Shown here piece after piece: positions 25,411 to 34,112 of a stretch of DNA of 41,352 nt. Made by a program: the position numbers and the translations under genes. Numbering within the stretch: position 1 is the first letter of the stretch; the number at the start of each line of letters is the position of its first letter. The notes under the pieces were generated by a model. That model saw only the letters and a program-made list of their open reading frames with translations. It had not been told where the DNA came from and searched no databases. The DNA is from Verrucomicrobiota bacterium (GTDB taxonomy: Bacteria; Verrucomicrobiota; Verrucomicrobiia; Limisphaerales; BJHT01), in NCBI GenBank assembly GCA_014193395.1, contig BJHT01000002.1:1-41352 (forward strand). Direction: 5' to 3'.

Positions 25411-26400
25411 TTACTTGGTCCGCGGTGCCGACTTGGACTTGACGATTTCGACCAGCATGGTCACCCGAAAGACTTTCTCCTGCAGCACCGCGACCGGCTT
25501 GACGGAAGCCGGGGTGGGCGTCGGCTGCGGGCGCACAGCAGGCGGGCGCACAGCAGGCGGGCGCACCCCCTGCGGCAGGCCAGGCTGGGTGGGCAACGGG
25601 GGGACCGGCGGGGTAATCGGCGGGCCTCCCGGGACGCCGGGTCCGCCCTGCTGCATCCCGCCGCCCATCTCCGATTCGCGCTCCGTCGGTTCGATGCTCA
25701 CGGTTCGGACAATGAAAAACTCCGGCGTCGCCGCGATGGCATTCAGCACATTGCCGAACTCCGCGCTGAACGATTTGAAGATGACCCGGTAGGGAGTGAA
25801 GGTCGCAAAGGCATTTGTCGCGACCGCGCGATCCGTGAGGTAGTCGGCCGATCCCGGAGGATCATCAATGGAAATGGCCAGTCGCTGCACGCTCTCCAAC
25901 GCCTGAATTTTCGCCGTGAACAACACATGGCAAATCGACCTGACCTCGGCCAATTGCACCGCCAAGGCATCCAAGCTGTAGGGCACCAGATTCGGCTTCG
26001 GGCGCAGGTCGCCGAATGCAAATCCATATCCCTTGGGCACCATCACATTGGCGTCAGCCGCTTCCTTGGTCAGTTCGGCGATGGTTTTTTCGAGGTGAAT
26101 CTTGAACTTCTGATTGTCGAACTTCTGGACCGGAGCAACGGGGAAGAGCTTCTCCGCGTCGTCAACGAACTTGCGCAGCGTCCGGGTGCTATCGCGGGCG
26201 ACTTTGACGTTGTCCTGACTAGGGTAGATGTCCTGATTGACCAGCGCCTCCAACTGCTCCGTCAACTGCGTCCACTGCTCGTTTAGCTTCTGGTTTTCCG
26301 CCTGCTTGCTCACCAGGAACAGAATGGAAAGGGCCAGCAGCACCAGCGCCACCAGAACGCTGCCCACCAGCACGATATTATCCTTGAGCCACTTCATCAT
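25411..26400 (-). CDS. Amuc_1100-like pilus-associated membrane protein
   Basis: A 329-residue protein with one N-terminal membrane helix (NIVLVGSVLVALVLLALSIL, about 8-27), a coiled coil (ENQKLNEQWTQLTEQLEALV) and a periplasmic alpha/beta domain (IHLEKTIAELTKEAADANVM; FRVIF-like strands, FIVRTVSIEPTE). This layout is that of a PilO/GspM-like protein and of Amuc_1100 of Akkermansia, which occupies the same place after the PilM-like gene. Residues about 245-300 form a Pro/Gly-rich insert containing a 15-bp tandem repeat (25529-25566) that encodes RPPAV. It starts 4 bases after the PilMN stop and ends 4 bases before the next gene, so the operon is tightly packed. Amuc_1100 is known for signalling to host receptors; nothing here shows that this homologue shares that activity. 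Confidence 0.82.
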   Translation of the reverse strand: MMKWLKDNIVLVGSVLVALVLLALSILFLVSKQAENQKLNEQWTQLTEQLEALVNQDIYPSQDNVKVARDSTRTLRKFVDDAEKLFPVAPVQKFDNQKFKIHLEKTIAELTKEAADANVMVPKGYGFAFGDLRPKPNLVPYSLDALAVQLAEVRSICHVLFTAKIQALESVQRLAISIDDPPGSADYLTDRAVATNAFATFTPYRVIFKSFSAEFGNVLNAIAATPEFFIVRTVSIEPTERESEMGGGMQQGGPGVPGGPPITPPVPPLPTQPGLPQGVRPPAVRPPAVRPQPTPTPASVKPVAVLQEKVFRVTMLVEIVKSKSAPRTK

Positions 26401-26404
26401 TCGG

Positions 26405-28447
26405 CTAGTTGAGGCGGATGGGCTTCTTCAATTGGAGGATCACGTCAAAGGTGAAACTGACGGCACTGGCGTCCACCTGCTGAATCTTGCCGGTCAGAAC
26501 AGTGCCCTTCTCGTCGAACAACTCGTTCCTCTTGAGGGCGTCCTCAACGGCATAGACAAACTCGTTGTTGGCCGTGGGGGACACATGCACCAGATTACGC
26601 GCACGGCACGAAAGGTTGAGCTGGGAAATCTCCGCCTGACCGGGCGGGAGCGCGCCCCGGCCCGCACCCACACCCATCGCCGGCTGAAGCCCCATCCCCG
26701 TCGGAACAACCCCCGGCGGCAAATTCGGCGGTGGCACCATGCCCGGGCCGCCCATCGGGCCGCTCGGACCAGCGGGCGGAATCGACCCCGGACCCGGACC
26801 CGCCCCCGGTCCACCGGGGCCGGCCCCGGGTCGCGGACGTGCGGGACCCCGCGGCTGGGCGGGTGCCGCCCCGGCCACCACGATCGGGACGAGGGACTCA
26901 ATCCAGATACCGGCTTGAATCGCGTCACCCAAAAGCCCCGGCCCCGGCCCCGTCGGCGGCCCGGAATTCAGCGTCAAACCACTCGGAGCCGCATTGGTGG
27001 CCCCCGCCACTTTGTTGGTCGTCGCCGTTTCCTTCGCAAAGGGAGCCGCCTCCAGTCTCGACAAAATCTTCTGCAACCCGCCGACGATTTGCAGCCAATA
27101 GTAGCGGCTCTCGATCGGCTCCTGATAAAGCTGCGCCGTCTCATTCACCGCGAGCAATTCCTTCCGCGCGTCTTGCAATTCCTTGGCATCCCGTTTCAGC
27201 GGTTCGAGCCGGCCCTGCATCTTGTCCAGCGACCCTTTGCGCGAACCCGCCACCAACTGATAAAACGCCCCATAAGCAGTCACCACCAGCACCAGACTAA
27301 ACACGGCGGCGATGAAATACGGCTGCTTCTCCTTGAACCCCTGCCGCGCCAGCCGCGCCTTCGGGATCAAGTTCAAATCCACCGGGCATTCGGCCAGATT
27401 GCGGATGCCCAAGCCCACGACTTCCCCGAGCGAATGCGCCACGCGCGCGACTTCCTCCAGATTGATCGCCGGTCCGATTTCGATGTTCTTCAGCGGATTA
27501 AAATAATCCACCGGCACGTTCAGTTTCTCCGCAAAAAACTGCGCCGTATAGGGCATCAGCGACGCACCGCCCGCCAGAAACAACCGCTGCGGCATCGAGC
27601 CACCCTGCTGCCCGCGGTAGAACTGGATGGTCTGGTTCATCTGGATGTGCAGCCGCGTCATGACCTGCCGCGAAATCTTCGAGATCAGCGCCTGATTCGG
27701 ATCATCCGGCTCCTCATACGCGCCGCCCAAACTCACAAACCCCGACTCGATCTTGAGCTTTTCCGCCGCCGCATACGGAATCTTCGCCTCATTGGAAAAA
27801 TCCGTCGTGATCGAGTTGGCCCCAATGTTGATGCTGCGCGAGAAAACCTTCCCCTTCTCAAAAATCAGCACGTTGCTCGTCTTCGCCCCGATATCCAGCA
27901 ACATCGAGCACTCCTCAACGTCGGCGTAATTGAAGCGGAAGGCGTTGCACAGGGCCGCCGGTGCGGCGTCGATCAATTGCAGAATGACCCGCGACGATTC
28001 GCAACTGCGGAAGAAGCCGTCCACCACGTCGTTCTTAATCGCGACCAACAGCACCTCGAGCTCCCCTGCAGCCGTCGAGCCGAGAATCTGATAATCCCAT
28101 TCCACTTCCTCGAGCGGGAACGGCACGTTCTGCTGCGCCTCGTATTTGATGATCTGCGTCACCTTGTTCGCGTCCACCTGCGGCAGCTTGACGAACTTCG
28201 AGAACACCGCCGACGCCGGCGCGCACAGATTCAACCGCTTCGACGTGACCCCCCCCTGCCCCAACGTATCGCTCAGCGCCTTGAACAACACCTGCTCCCG
28301 CGCGCTTTCCTGCATCCCCTCCGGTCCCAGCGGCGTGATGACGTATTTCAGCAGGCGCAGCGAACCCGAGTCGTTCGCCTCGAACTCCGCGAGCTTCAGC
28401 GAGCCGGAACCAAAGTCGGCGCAAAGAAATGACTTCGATTTAAGCAT
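26405..28447 (-). CDS. PilM-PilN fusion protein (Amuc_1101-like)
   Basis: A 680-residue protein, first of the pilus-like operon. Residues 1-350 are an actin/FtsA-like PilM ATPase with ADFGSGSLKLAEFE (phosphate 1), SMLLDIGAKTSNVLIFEKGK (phosphate 2) and LFLAGGASLMPY (adenosine). A membrane helix follows at about 376-398 (PYFIAAVFSLVLVVTAYGAF), then a coiled coil at 400-445 as in PilN. Residues about 495-605 are a long Pro/Gly insert. The C-terminal ~75 residues (LNLSCRARNLVHV...SFTFDVILQLKKP) form a small folded domain. In most type IV pilus systems PilM and PilN are separate; here they are one chain, with the ATPase in the cytoplasm and the rest in the periplasm. No Shine-Dalgarno sequence is evident. 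Confidence 0.9.
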   Translation of the reverse strand: MLKSKSFLCADFGSGSLKLAEFEANDSGSLRLLKYVITPLGPEGMQESAREQVLFKALSDTLGQGGVTSKRLNLCAPASAVFSKFVKLPQVDANKVTQIIKYEAQQNVPFPLEEVEWDYQILGSTAAGELEVLLVAIKNDVVDGFFRSCESSRVILQLIDAAPAALCNAFRFNYADVEECSMLLDIGAKTSNVLIFEKGKVFSRSINIGANSITTDFSNEAKIPYAAAEKLKIESGFVSLGGAYEEPDDPNQALISKISRQVMTRLHIQMNQTIQFYRGQQGGSMPQRLFLAGGASLMPYTAQFFAEKLNVPVDYFNPLKNIEIGPAINLEEVARVAHSLGEVVGLGIRNLAECPVDLNLIPKARLARQGFKEKQPYFIAAVFSLVLVVTAYGAFYQLVAGSRKGSLDKMQGRLEPLKRDAKELQDARKELLAVNETAQLYQEPIESRYYWLQIVGGLQKILSRLEAAPFAKETATTNKVAGATNAAPSGLTLNSGPPTGPGPGLLGDAIQAGIWIESLVPIVVAGAAPAQPRGPARPRPGAGPGGPGAGPGPGSIPPAGPSGPMGGPGMVPPPNLPPGVVPTGMGLQPAMGVGAGRGALPPGQAEISQLNLSCRARNLVHVSPTANNEFVYAVEDALKRNELFDEKGTVLTGKIQQVDASAVSFTFDVILQLKKPIRLN

Positions 28448-28479
28448 TTAGCTGGGGCGTTTCGTGCAATTCAGCAGAC

Positions 28480-28512
28480 AAAAAAACCCGCACCGCTTTC
28501 TGTTACGCGGTC
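28480..28512 (-). terminator. possible weak terminator after the decarboxylase gene
   Basis: On the minus strand ACCGC...GCGGT forms a 5-bp stem with a 10-base loop, followed by GCGGG and then seven T's. It lies in the 121 bases between the UDP-glucuronate decarboxylase stop and the PilMN start. The stem is short, so this is tentative. Confidence 0.3.
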
Positions 28513-28568
28513 ACAGGTGTATGCCTTCGATGGGGTACTGGAAATGCCGGGGGGGGTCAAACACATAA

Positions 28569-29570
28569 TCAATTTCCTGCCGCGGCCCCGAGTCGTTTCC
28601 GAAAATATTCAATCGTATCCACCAACCCCGCGCGCAACGGCACCTTCGGCTCCCAGCCCAACAACTGCTGCGCCTTCGTGATCACCGGCCGCCGCTGCTT
28701 CGGATCGTCCTGCGGCAGCGGCTGGAAAATGATCCGGCTTTTCGATCCCGTCGCCGCGATGATCTCCCGCGCAAACTCCAACATCGTGAACTCCTGCGGA
28801 TTGCCAATGTTCACCGGCAAATGGTAGTCGCCCATCATTAGCCGGTAGATGCCCTCCAGAAGATCCGAGTAATGGCAAAAGCTGCGCGTCTGCCGCCCGT
28901 CGCCAAACACCGTGATCGGCTCATTCGCCAGCGCCTGGCTGATGAACGCCGGCACCACCCGGCCATCCTTCACCCGCATTCGCGGCCCATACGTGTTGAA
29001 AATCCGCACGATCCGCGTCTTCACCCCGTGCTGCTGGTGATACGCCATCGTCAGCGCCTCCGCGAACCGCTTGGCCTCGTCGTAACAGCCCCGCGGCCCC
29101 ACCGAATTCACGTTGCCCCAATATTCCTCCGGCTGCGGATGCACCAACGGATCGCCGTACACCTCCGAAGTCGAAGTCAGGAGAAACCGCGCCCCCTTCT
29201 GCTTCGCCAGCCCCAGCGCCTTGTGCGTCCCCAGCGACCCCACCTTCAACGTCTGAATCGGCAGCTCCAGATAATCGATCGGACTCGCCGGCGACGCGAA
29301 GTGCCACACGTAATCCACCGGCCCCTCCAGAAACAAAAACTCCGTCACGTCCTGCTCGATGAACCGGAAATCCTTGGTTCCCGCCAGATGCGCGATGTTG
29401 TCCGTCGATCCCGTCACCAGATTATCAATCACGATCACCCGATGCCCGCGCCCCAACAATTTATCCACGAGATGCGACCCCAGAAAACCCGCGCCGCCGG
29501 TCACGACCGACACGGGTGGCACAGGGGGGACGACGGGTTTGGGCGCGCGGGACGATGCTTTTTTAGCCAT
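28569..29570 (-). CDS. UDP-glucuronate decarboxylase (UDP-xylose synthase)
   Basis: A 333-residue extended short-chain dehydrogenase. It converts UDP-glucuronate to UDP-xylose with tightly bound NAD+, supplying xylose for polysaccharide. The Rossmann motif is [13 protein letters not shown] (about residues 22-34). The catalytic set is in TSTSEVYG and the YxxxK of CYDEAKR. The family marker [12 protein letters not shown]...[11 protein letters not shown] separates it from general epimerases, as do [20 protein letters not shown] and [19 protein letters not shown]. The first ~18 residues are a basic/proline extension. It follows the sugar transferase by 36 bases, so the two are probably co-transcribed for extracellular polysaccharide. 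Regulation is not visible. Confidence 0.9.
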   Translation of the reverse strand: MAKKASSRAPKPVVPPVPPVSVVTGGAGFLGSHLVDKLLGRGHRVIVIDNLVTGSTDNIAHLAGTKDFRFIEQDVTEFLFLEGPVDYVWHFASPASPIDYLELPIQTLKVGSLGTHKALGLAKQKGARFLLTSTSEVYGDPLVHPQPEEYWGNVNSVGPRGCYDEAKRFAEALTMAYHQQHGVKTRIVRIFNTYGPRMRVKDGRVVPAFISQALANEPITVFGDGRQTRSFCHYSDLLEGIYRLMMGDYHLPVNIGNPQEFTMLEFAREIIAATGSKSRIIFQPLPQDDPKQRRPVITKAQQLLGWEPKVPLRAGLVDTIEYFRKRLGAAAGN

Positions 29571-29606
29571 GAAAAATGATGCCGCCGCGGAATCCGGCGC
29601 CGCAGT

Positions 29607-30998
29607 TCACTTCGCGCCCGTGCCCAGAACGACGACCGGGATGGTGCGCAATAGAATTTTGAAATCAAGCCACAAGGACCAATTATCAATGTATTCTAGG
29701 TCCAGCCGCACCCACTCGTCGAAATCCTTCACGTTGTTGCGCCCGCTCACCTGCCAAAGACACGTCAGCCCCGGCTTCACGCTCAACCGCCGCCGATGCG
29801 CCAGATCGTAAATCCGCCGCACCTCATCCACCGGCAGCGGCCGCGGCCCCACCAGGCTCATCTCCCCGCGCAGCACGTTCCACAACTGCGGCAGCTCATC
29901 CAGGCTGTACTTCCGCAGCCACCGCCCGATCGGCGTCACCCGCGGATCGTGCGTCACCTTGAACACCGGCCCCCCCATCTCGTTCAACCCCGCGATCTCC
30001 TGCTGTCGCTGCTCCGCATCCGTCACCATCGAGCGAAACTTCACCATCGTGAATGGATGCCCGTTCAGCCCGCTCCGCTTCTGCTTGAAAATCACCGGCC
30101 CCGGCGAACTCAGCCGGATCGCCAGCGCCACCGCCGCCAGCAACGGCGACACCAATACCAGCAACACCGCCGCCCCCACCGTGTCGATCACCTGCTTCGC
30201 CACCGACTGCCACGAATCCTCCGGCGTCGAGCGGAACACCAGCGTCGGCCGCCCGTGAAAATCATCCAGCGACACCCGCGAAATCTGCGTCCGGAAAAAA
30301 TCCGCCAGCAACCACACCTCCACCCCCTCCAGTTCGCACACCTCGATCGCTTTCTCCGCCTGCGCAAAATAATTGTGCTGCGCGCACATGATCACCCCGT
30401 TGGCCGAATGCTCGTGCAACAAATCCACCAGCCGCTCCACCGGCTGCGTGTTCAAGTTGAACTCCGCCACCACCCCGATCCCGTCCCGCGCCCGCGCCGC
30501 CAGCTCCCGCCCCAGCTCCGCCGTCTCCTCCGCCGTCCCCATCAAGATCACCCGCTTCTGCAAAAACCGTTTCCCAAACACCGTCCGCCGCCACCACCGC
30601 AACCCCTCCTCCTTCAAGAAAATCACCGCAAAACTGATCCCCGCGAACATGATCACCACCGACCGCGCCGGCTTCAATCGGAACAAAAACGTCACCAACA
30701 CCAACCCCACCGCCACCAACACACACGCCTTCGCCAGCGACCACGCCGTGTGCCGCCGCAGCTCCACCAGATGCCGGTCATAAAACCCCTGCGACTCCAG
30801 CAACAGCGGGGCAAACGGAATCAGAAACAGATACAGCGACAAATACTCAGCGAACGGCTCGATCTGCGCCGCCCCACCGAACACCTGGACCTCCCAATTC
30901 GACCGCAGCAGATGCGCCAGCCAGAAGCTCAAGCCAAACAACCCCGCGTCCACCACCTGGTGAACCTGGCGTCGCACAACTCGCTGTCGGCTTAACAT
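29607..30998 (-). CDS. polyprenyl-phosphate sugar-1-phosphate transferase
   Basis: A 463-residue inner-membrane enzyme that starts a polysaccharide repeat by moving a sugar phosphate from a nucleotide sugar onto undecaprenyl phosphate. ATG 30998 is chosen because the protein-like part begins there; the frame is open to 31256, but that part is repeat-derived. N-terminal helices ([62 protein letters not shown]) lead to a Rossmann-like domain ([19 protein letters not shown]). The C-terminal catalytic part has the membrane hairpin [60 protein letters not shown] and GPRPLP. The product's sugar is not predictable. It pairs with the downstream decarboxylase and the upstream EpsI-like gene. Confidence 0.92.
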   Translation of the reverse strand: MLSRQRVVRRQVHQVVDAGLFGLSFWLAHLLRSNWEVQVFGGAAQIEPFAEYLSLYLFLIPFAPLLLESQGFYDRHLVELRRHTAWSLAKACVLVAVGLVLVTFLFRLKPARSVVIMFAGISFAVIFLKEEGLRWWRRTVFGKRFLQKRVILMGTAEETAELGRELAARARDGIGVVAEFNLNTQPVERLVDLLHEHSANGVIMCAQHNYFAQAEKAIEVCELEGVEVWLLADFFRTQISRVSLDDFHGRPTLVFRSTPEDSWQSVAKQVIDTVGAAVLLVLVSPLLAAVALAIRLSSPGPVIFKQKRSGLNGHPFTMVKFRSMVTDAEQRQQEIAGLNEMGGPVFKVTHDPRVTPIGRWLRKYSLDELPQLWNVLRGEMSLVGPRPLPVDEVRRIYDLAHRRRLSVKPGLTCLWQVSGRNNVKDFDEWVRLDLEYIDNWSLWLDFKILLRTIPVVVLGTGAK

Positions 30999-31328
30999 AA
31001 CGTCCGCATCCTGCCCCACCCATTCCACCGCGTAAATACCGAGTTCCCCCGACACCGATAATAAATCTCCCACCACCCTGCCCCCATTCGCCAGTCCCAA
31101 TCTGAAATCTCCAATCTCAAATCTGAAATTCCTCCTCCATTCCTCTGCCCCAAATTCCCCCGCCAAACTCCCCTTCCCCTCCCCACTCCTCACCCCCCGT
31201 CTTCCGCCTCTCCGCCCAGCACTGGAAACCGAGCGACTCCAGCCTCCACCCCGCACCCAGCCACTCCCCCGGCGGGACCGCCGCCGCCGCCATCCGTGTG
31301 CATCCGCCGTTGAACTTCATCGTTCAGC
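30999..31328. other. gene-free stretch with a heptad array
   Basis: About 330 bases between the epsI-like stop and the sugar transferase start, with no credible gene. It contains the heptad array 31094-31128 and a long pyrimidine-rich stretch (31129-31215) made mostly of C and T. Near 31293 is a short echo of the 10-nt repeat (CATCCGTGTG, CATCCGCCGT). Confidence 0.5.
31094..31128. repeat. heptad array, TCTGAAA type
   Basis: Five consecutive 7-base units: GTCCCAA, TCTGAAA, TCTCCAA, TCTCAAA, TCTGAAA. It is followed by TTCCTCC. No inverted partner is seen nearby, unlike the AGCTCAA elements. Confidence 0.7.
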
Positions 31329-32069
31329 TCAATCCCGTCCACCCGGGCCCCGAGCCAACTGAAACTCCGGCACCACCCCGCCAATCAAACTCTGCAGCCG
31401 CGCGAACGTCGCCTCCTCCTCGCCCGGCGCGCAGTCCGCGAAAAACGTCACATACGCCCACCGCTGCAACACCCCCGTCGTCACCAACTCCCGCGCCATC
31501 CACCACATCCGCTCCCAGTGCTGCGCCGTCAGCCGCCCGTCCGCGACAAACCAGTAAACAAAAATCCCACGCCGCACCGTCACCTGCCCGCCCGCCTCCA
31601 CCCGCTTGGTCGTCGTCAACTTCATCACCGGCATTTCATACGCCTCGCCCGCCCCGCCACCGGCACCGCCGCCCGCCACCGGCACCGACACCAATTCCGT
31701 CCGCTCGATCGCCCACCCCTGCCCGCTCAAACAAAACTGCGGCTTGTGAATGCTCGTGCGATCCGTGCCCATCAGCACCACCGTCGCCAGCGCCGCGAAG
31801 CCATCCTCCGCGCGATACACCCGTTTCCCAAACGTCGTGTCCGCTGGCAAAGTCCCCTTCTCCTCCGGCGCCGGCGGCAGCTCCTCCGAGCCAAACCCCG
31901 CCACCCGCTCCGGCAACAACACCCGCACCACTTTCCCATCCGCCATCCGCTCCACCTTCAACCCCGGCGCGCCCAGCCGCTGCGCCGCCTGCAACCGCAG
32001 CAACAACCCCGCGCCCCCCGCCATCAGCGCCAGCGCCACCGCCACACAAATCCACTTCTCCCGCGTCAC
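31329..32069 (-). CDS. EpsI-like exosortase-associated protein
   Basis: A 246-residue protein. GTG 32069 is preferred because GGGAGG lies 6 bases ahead of it, the best ribosome site in the region; the upstream ATG 32141 has none. An N-terminal membrane helix (WICVAVALALMAGGAGLLLR) anchors a periplasmic domain with the EpsI signature TDRTSIHKPQFCLSGQGWAI, including the conserved cysteine. VYWFVADGRLTAQHW and WAYVTFFADCAPG also fit the family. EpsI proteins accompany exosortases, either as a separate chain or as their C-terminal domain, in exopolysaccharide loci. No exosortase gene is in the window. The sugar transferase and decarboxylase lie downstream on the same strand, which supports a role in polysaccharide production or export. 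Confidence 0.85.
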   Translation of the reverse strand: MTREKWICVAVALALMAGGAGLLLRLQAAQRLGAPGLKVERMADGKVVRVLLPERVAGFGSEELPPAPEEKGTLPADTTFGKRVYRAEDGFAALATVVLMGTDRTSIHKPQFCLSGQGWAIERTELVSVPVAGGGAGGGAGEAYEMPVMKLTTTKRVEAGGQVTVRRGIFVYWFVADGRLTAQHWERMWWMARELVTTGVLQRWAYVTFFADCAPGEEEATFARLQSLIGGVVPEFQLARGPGGRD

Positions 32070-32427
32070 GCTCCACCTCCCTGCCTGGCCATCGTCGTCA
32101 CGCGCCGTCCGCTGAAATCCGAAGGTGCAGCCACGCTCCATGGGTCGCGAACTCCGAAACAGAACGGCGCGCGCATCCGCTCTCGACTGCGGTTTTGCGC
32201 ACCCTCGCGGAAAACCCCGCTGGCACGAAACCGCACGTGCTTTTCAACGCTGGCGTGCTGAAGATCGGCCTCCAAAAGGACCGACCGCAGGTCGAGAGAA
32301 TCCAACATGTGAGTGTCTTCGAAAACGACGTCTGCCGCCGGATAAAATACTCGCACCCCTGGTGCAATTTTTGGCGGGGCCAGCACCGCGCGCTCGCCCG
32401 ACCATCTCCCGAAAAAGCCTTCCCCCC
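32070..32427. other. gene-free stretch upstream of the EpsI-like gene
   Basis: About 360 bases with no supported gene. The minus strand holds overlapping open frames without domains. It includes the ribosome site and probable leader of the EpsI-like gene at its left end. No clear terminator is seen after the DUF1501 stop. Confidence 0.4.
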
Positions 32428-33915
32428 TCACGCCAGCACATCCTTCACCAACTCCCCGTGGATGTCCGTGAGGCGGAAGTCGCGGCCTTGGAAGCGATAC
32501 GTCAGCCGCGTGTGGTCGATGCCCAGCAGGTGCATCATCGTCGCGTGGAGGTCGTACACGCTCACGGGATCGCGCACGATGTTGTAGCAATAATCGTCCG
32601 TCTCGCCGTAGGTCAGGCCCTTCTTCACGCCCGCGCCCGCGAGGAAAACGGTGAAGCAACGCGGATGATGATCGCGCCCGTAGTTCTCCTCGGTGAGCGT
32701 TCCCTGCGAATACACGGTGCGCCCAAACTCGCCGCCCCACACGATCAGCGTGTCGTCGAGCAGCCCGCGCTGTTTTAGGTCGCGGAGCAGGCCCGCGGTC
32801 GGCTGGTCGGTGTCGCTGCACTGGCCCTTGATGGCTTTGGGCAGGCCGCCGTGATGATCCCAGCCCATGTGGAAAAGCTGCACGAAACGCACGTCGCGCT
32901 CGGCCAGCCGCCGCGCGAGGAGACAGTTCGCCGCGTAGGTGCCGGGCGTTTTCACCTCGGGTCCGTAGAGGTCGAGCACGCTCTGCGGTTCGCCGGAAAT
33001 GTCCGTGAGATCGGGCACGCTCGCCTGCATGCGGAAGGCCATCTCGTATTGCGCGATGCGCGCCTGGATGTCCGGGTCGCCGAGCGCCTCGTGCCGGCGT
33101 CCGTTGAGCGCCGCCAGTTCATCCAGCGTTTCGCGCCGCGTCGCGCGGTCCATGCCCGGCGGATTCGAAAGATACAGCACCGGATCGCCCGTGTTGCGGA
33201 ACTTCACGCCCTGATGCTGCGTGGGCAGAAAGCCGCTGCTCCACAGGCGGTCGTAAAGCGGCTGGTCATCGCGCCGCCCCGTGCCGAACGACGTGAGCAC
33301 CACGTAGGCGGGCAGATTCTTGCTCTCGCTGCCCAGCCCGTAACTCAGCCACGAACCCATGCTCGGCCGGCCCGGCAGTTGATGGCCCGTCTGGAAATAA
33401 GTGATCGCCGGATCGTGATTGATCGCCTCCGTGTGCATCGAGCGGATGAAACACAAATCATCCGCCACGCCGGCGATGTGCGGCATCAGCTCCGTCAGCC
33501 ACGCGCCGCTTTTGCCGTGTTGCGCAAATTTGAAAATGCTCGGCGCGACGGGGAACGACTTCTGCCCCGAGGTCATCGTCGTCAACCGCTGCCCGCGCCG
33601 GATCGACTCGGGCAGTTCCTCGCGCCGCCGAGCAGCGAGCTGCGGCTTCGGGTCGAACAAATCCATCTGCGACGGCGCGCCCGATTGGAACAGGTAGATC
33701 ACGCGCTTGGCCTTCCCGGTGTAATTGGGAAAACCCGGCAGCCCGACATTCGCCTGCGCCGCGGCGCTCGGCGCGGCCCGCAGCGAATCCGCGAACAGCG
33801 AACCGAGCGCGGCCAGCCCGATGCCAGAAGCCGAGCGTGAAACAAAGGTCCGGCGCGTCACCGCCTGCCGCGTCGCGGCGTCGAGGTGGAGGAATTGGTG
33901 GTCGTTGCAGTTCAT
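32428..33915 (-). CDS. DUF1501 protein, Tat-exported
   Basis: A 495-residue protein from ATG 33915. [20 protein letters not shown] is a twin-arginine signal (about residues 21-40), so it is exported folded and may carry a cofactor. The rest matches DUF1501, a family related to sulfatases and alkaline phosphatases: [96 protein letters not shown]. The histidines and acids in these motifs probably bind metal. It follows the PSD1-DUF1549-DUF1553 gene, as almost always in Planctomycetes and Verrucomicrobia, where the pair is thought to act on polysaccharide in the periplasm; that role is not proven. A heptad inverted repeat lies in its leader, ending 12 bases before the ATG. Confidence 0.93.
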   Translation of the reverse strand: MNCNDHQFLHLDAATRQAVTRRTFVSRSASGIGLAALGSLFADSLRAAPSAAAQANVGLPGFPNYTGKAKRVIYLFQSGAPSQMDLFDPKPQLAARRREELPESIRRGQRLTTMTSGQKSFPVAPSIFKFAQHGKSGAWLTELMPHIAGVADDLCFIRSMHTEAINHDPAITYFQTGHQLPGRPSMGSWLSYGLGSESKNLPAYVVLTSFGTGRRDDQPLYDRLWSSGFLPTQHQGVKFRNTGDPVLYLSNPPGMDRATRRETLDELAALNGRRHEALGDPDIQARIAQYEMAFRMQASVPDLTDISGEPQSVLDLYGPEVKTPGTYAANCLLARRLAERDVRFVQLFHMGWDHHGGLPKAIKGQCSDTDQPTAGLLRDLKQRGLLDDTLIVWGGEFGRTVYSQGTLTEENYGRDHHPRCFTVFLAGAGVKKGLTYGETDDYCYNIVRDPVSVYDLHATMMHLLGIDHTRLTYRFQGRDFRLTDIHGELVKDVLA

Positions 33916-33926
33916 AAAATTGGAAG

Positions 33927-34062
33927 AAAAGCTCAAAGCTCAAAGTTCAAAGTTCAAGGGAAGGACCAAAGTTCAAGGTTCAAACCGAGCATAGCGGCGG
34001 GCGGGATGGTGCTTGGCGCTTGGCCCTTCCCTTGAACTTTGAGCTTTAAGCTTGGAGCTTTT
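33927..34062. repeat. heptad inverted repeat between DUF1553 and DUF1501 genes
   Basis: Arms 33927-33965 and 34024-34062 are reverse complements with about four mismatches. The left arm reads AGCTCAA, AGCTCAA, AGTTCAA, AGTTCAA, GGG. A partial second array (AGTTCAA, GGTTCAA) follows at 33970-33983. The centre has GTGCTTGGCGCTTGG, like the element at 5447-5582. It lies in the 197 bases between two genes thought to work together. Confidence 0.88.
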
Positions 34063-34112
34063 CCCCATTCGCCCCGCGCCGACCCGCTCGAAATCGCGAA
34101 ACCTTTCATAGC

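Noticed and set aside
26237..28432. A 731-codon open frame on the + strand.
   Set aside because: Antisense to the PilM-PilN fusion gene, which has intact ATPase motifs on the minus strand.
29796..30995. A 399-codon + strand frame opposite the sugar transferase.
   Set aside because: Mostly Arg, His, Pro and Gln; a mirror of membrane-protein codons on the other strand.
32070..32821. A 251-codon minus-strand frame spanning the gap and part of the DUF1501 gene.
   Set aside because: It overlaps the well-supported DUF1501 gene in another frame and has no recognisable domain.
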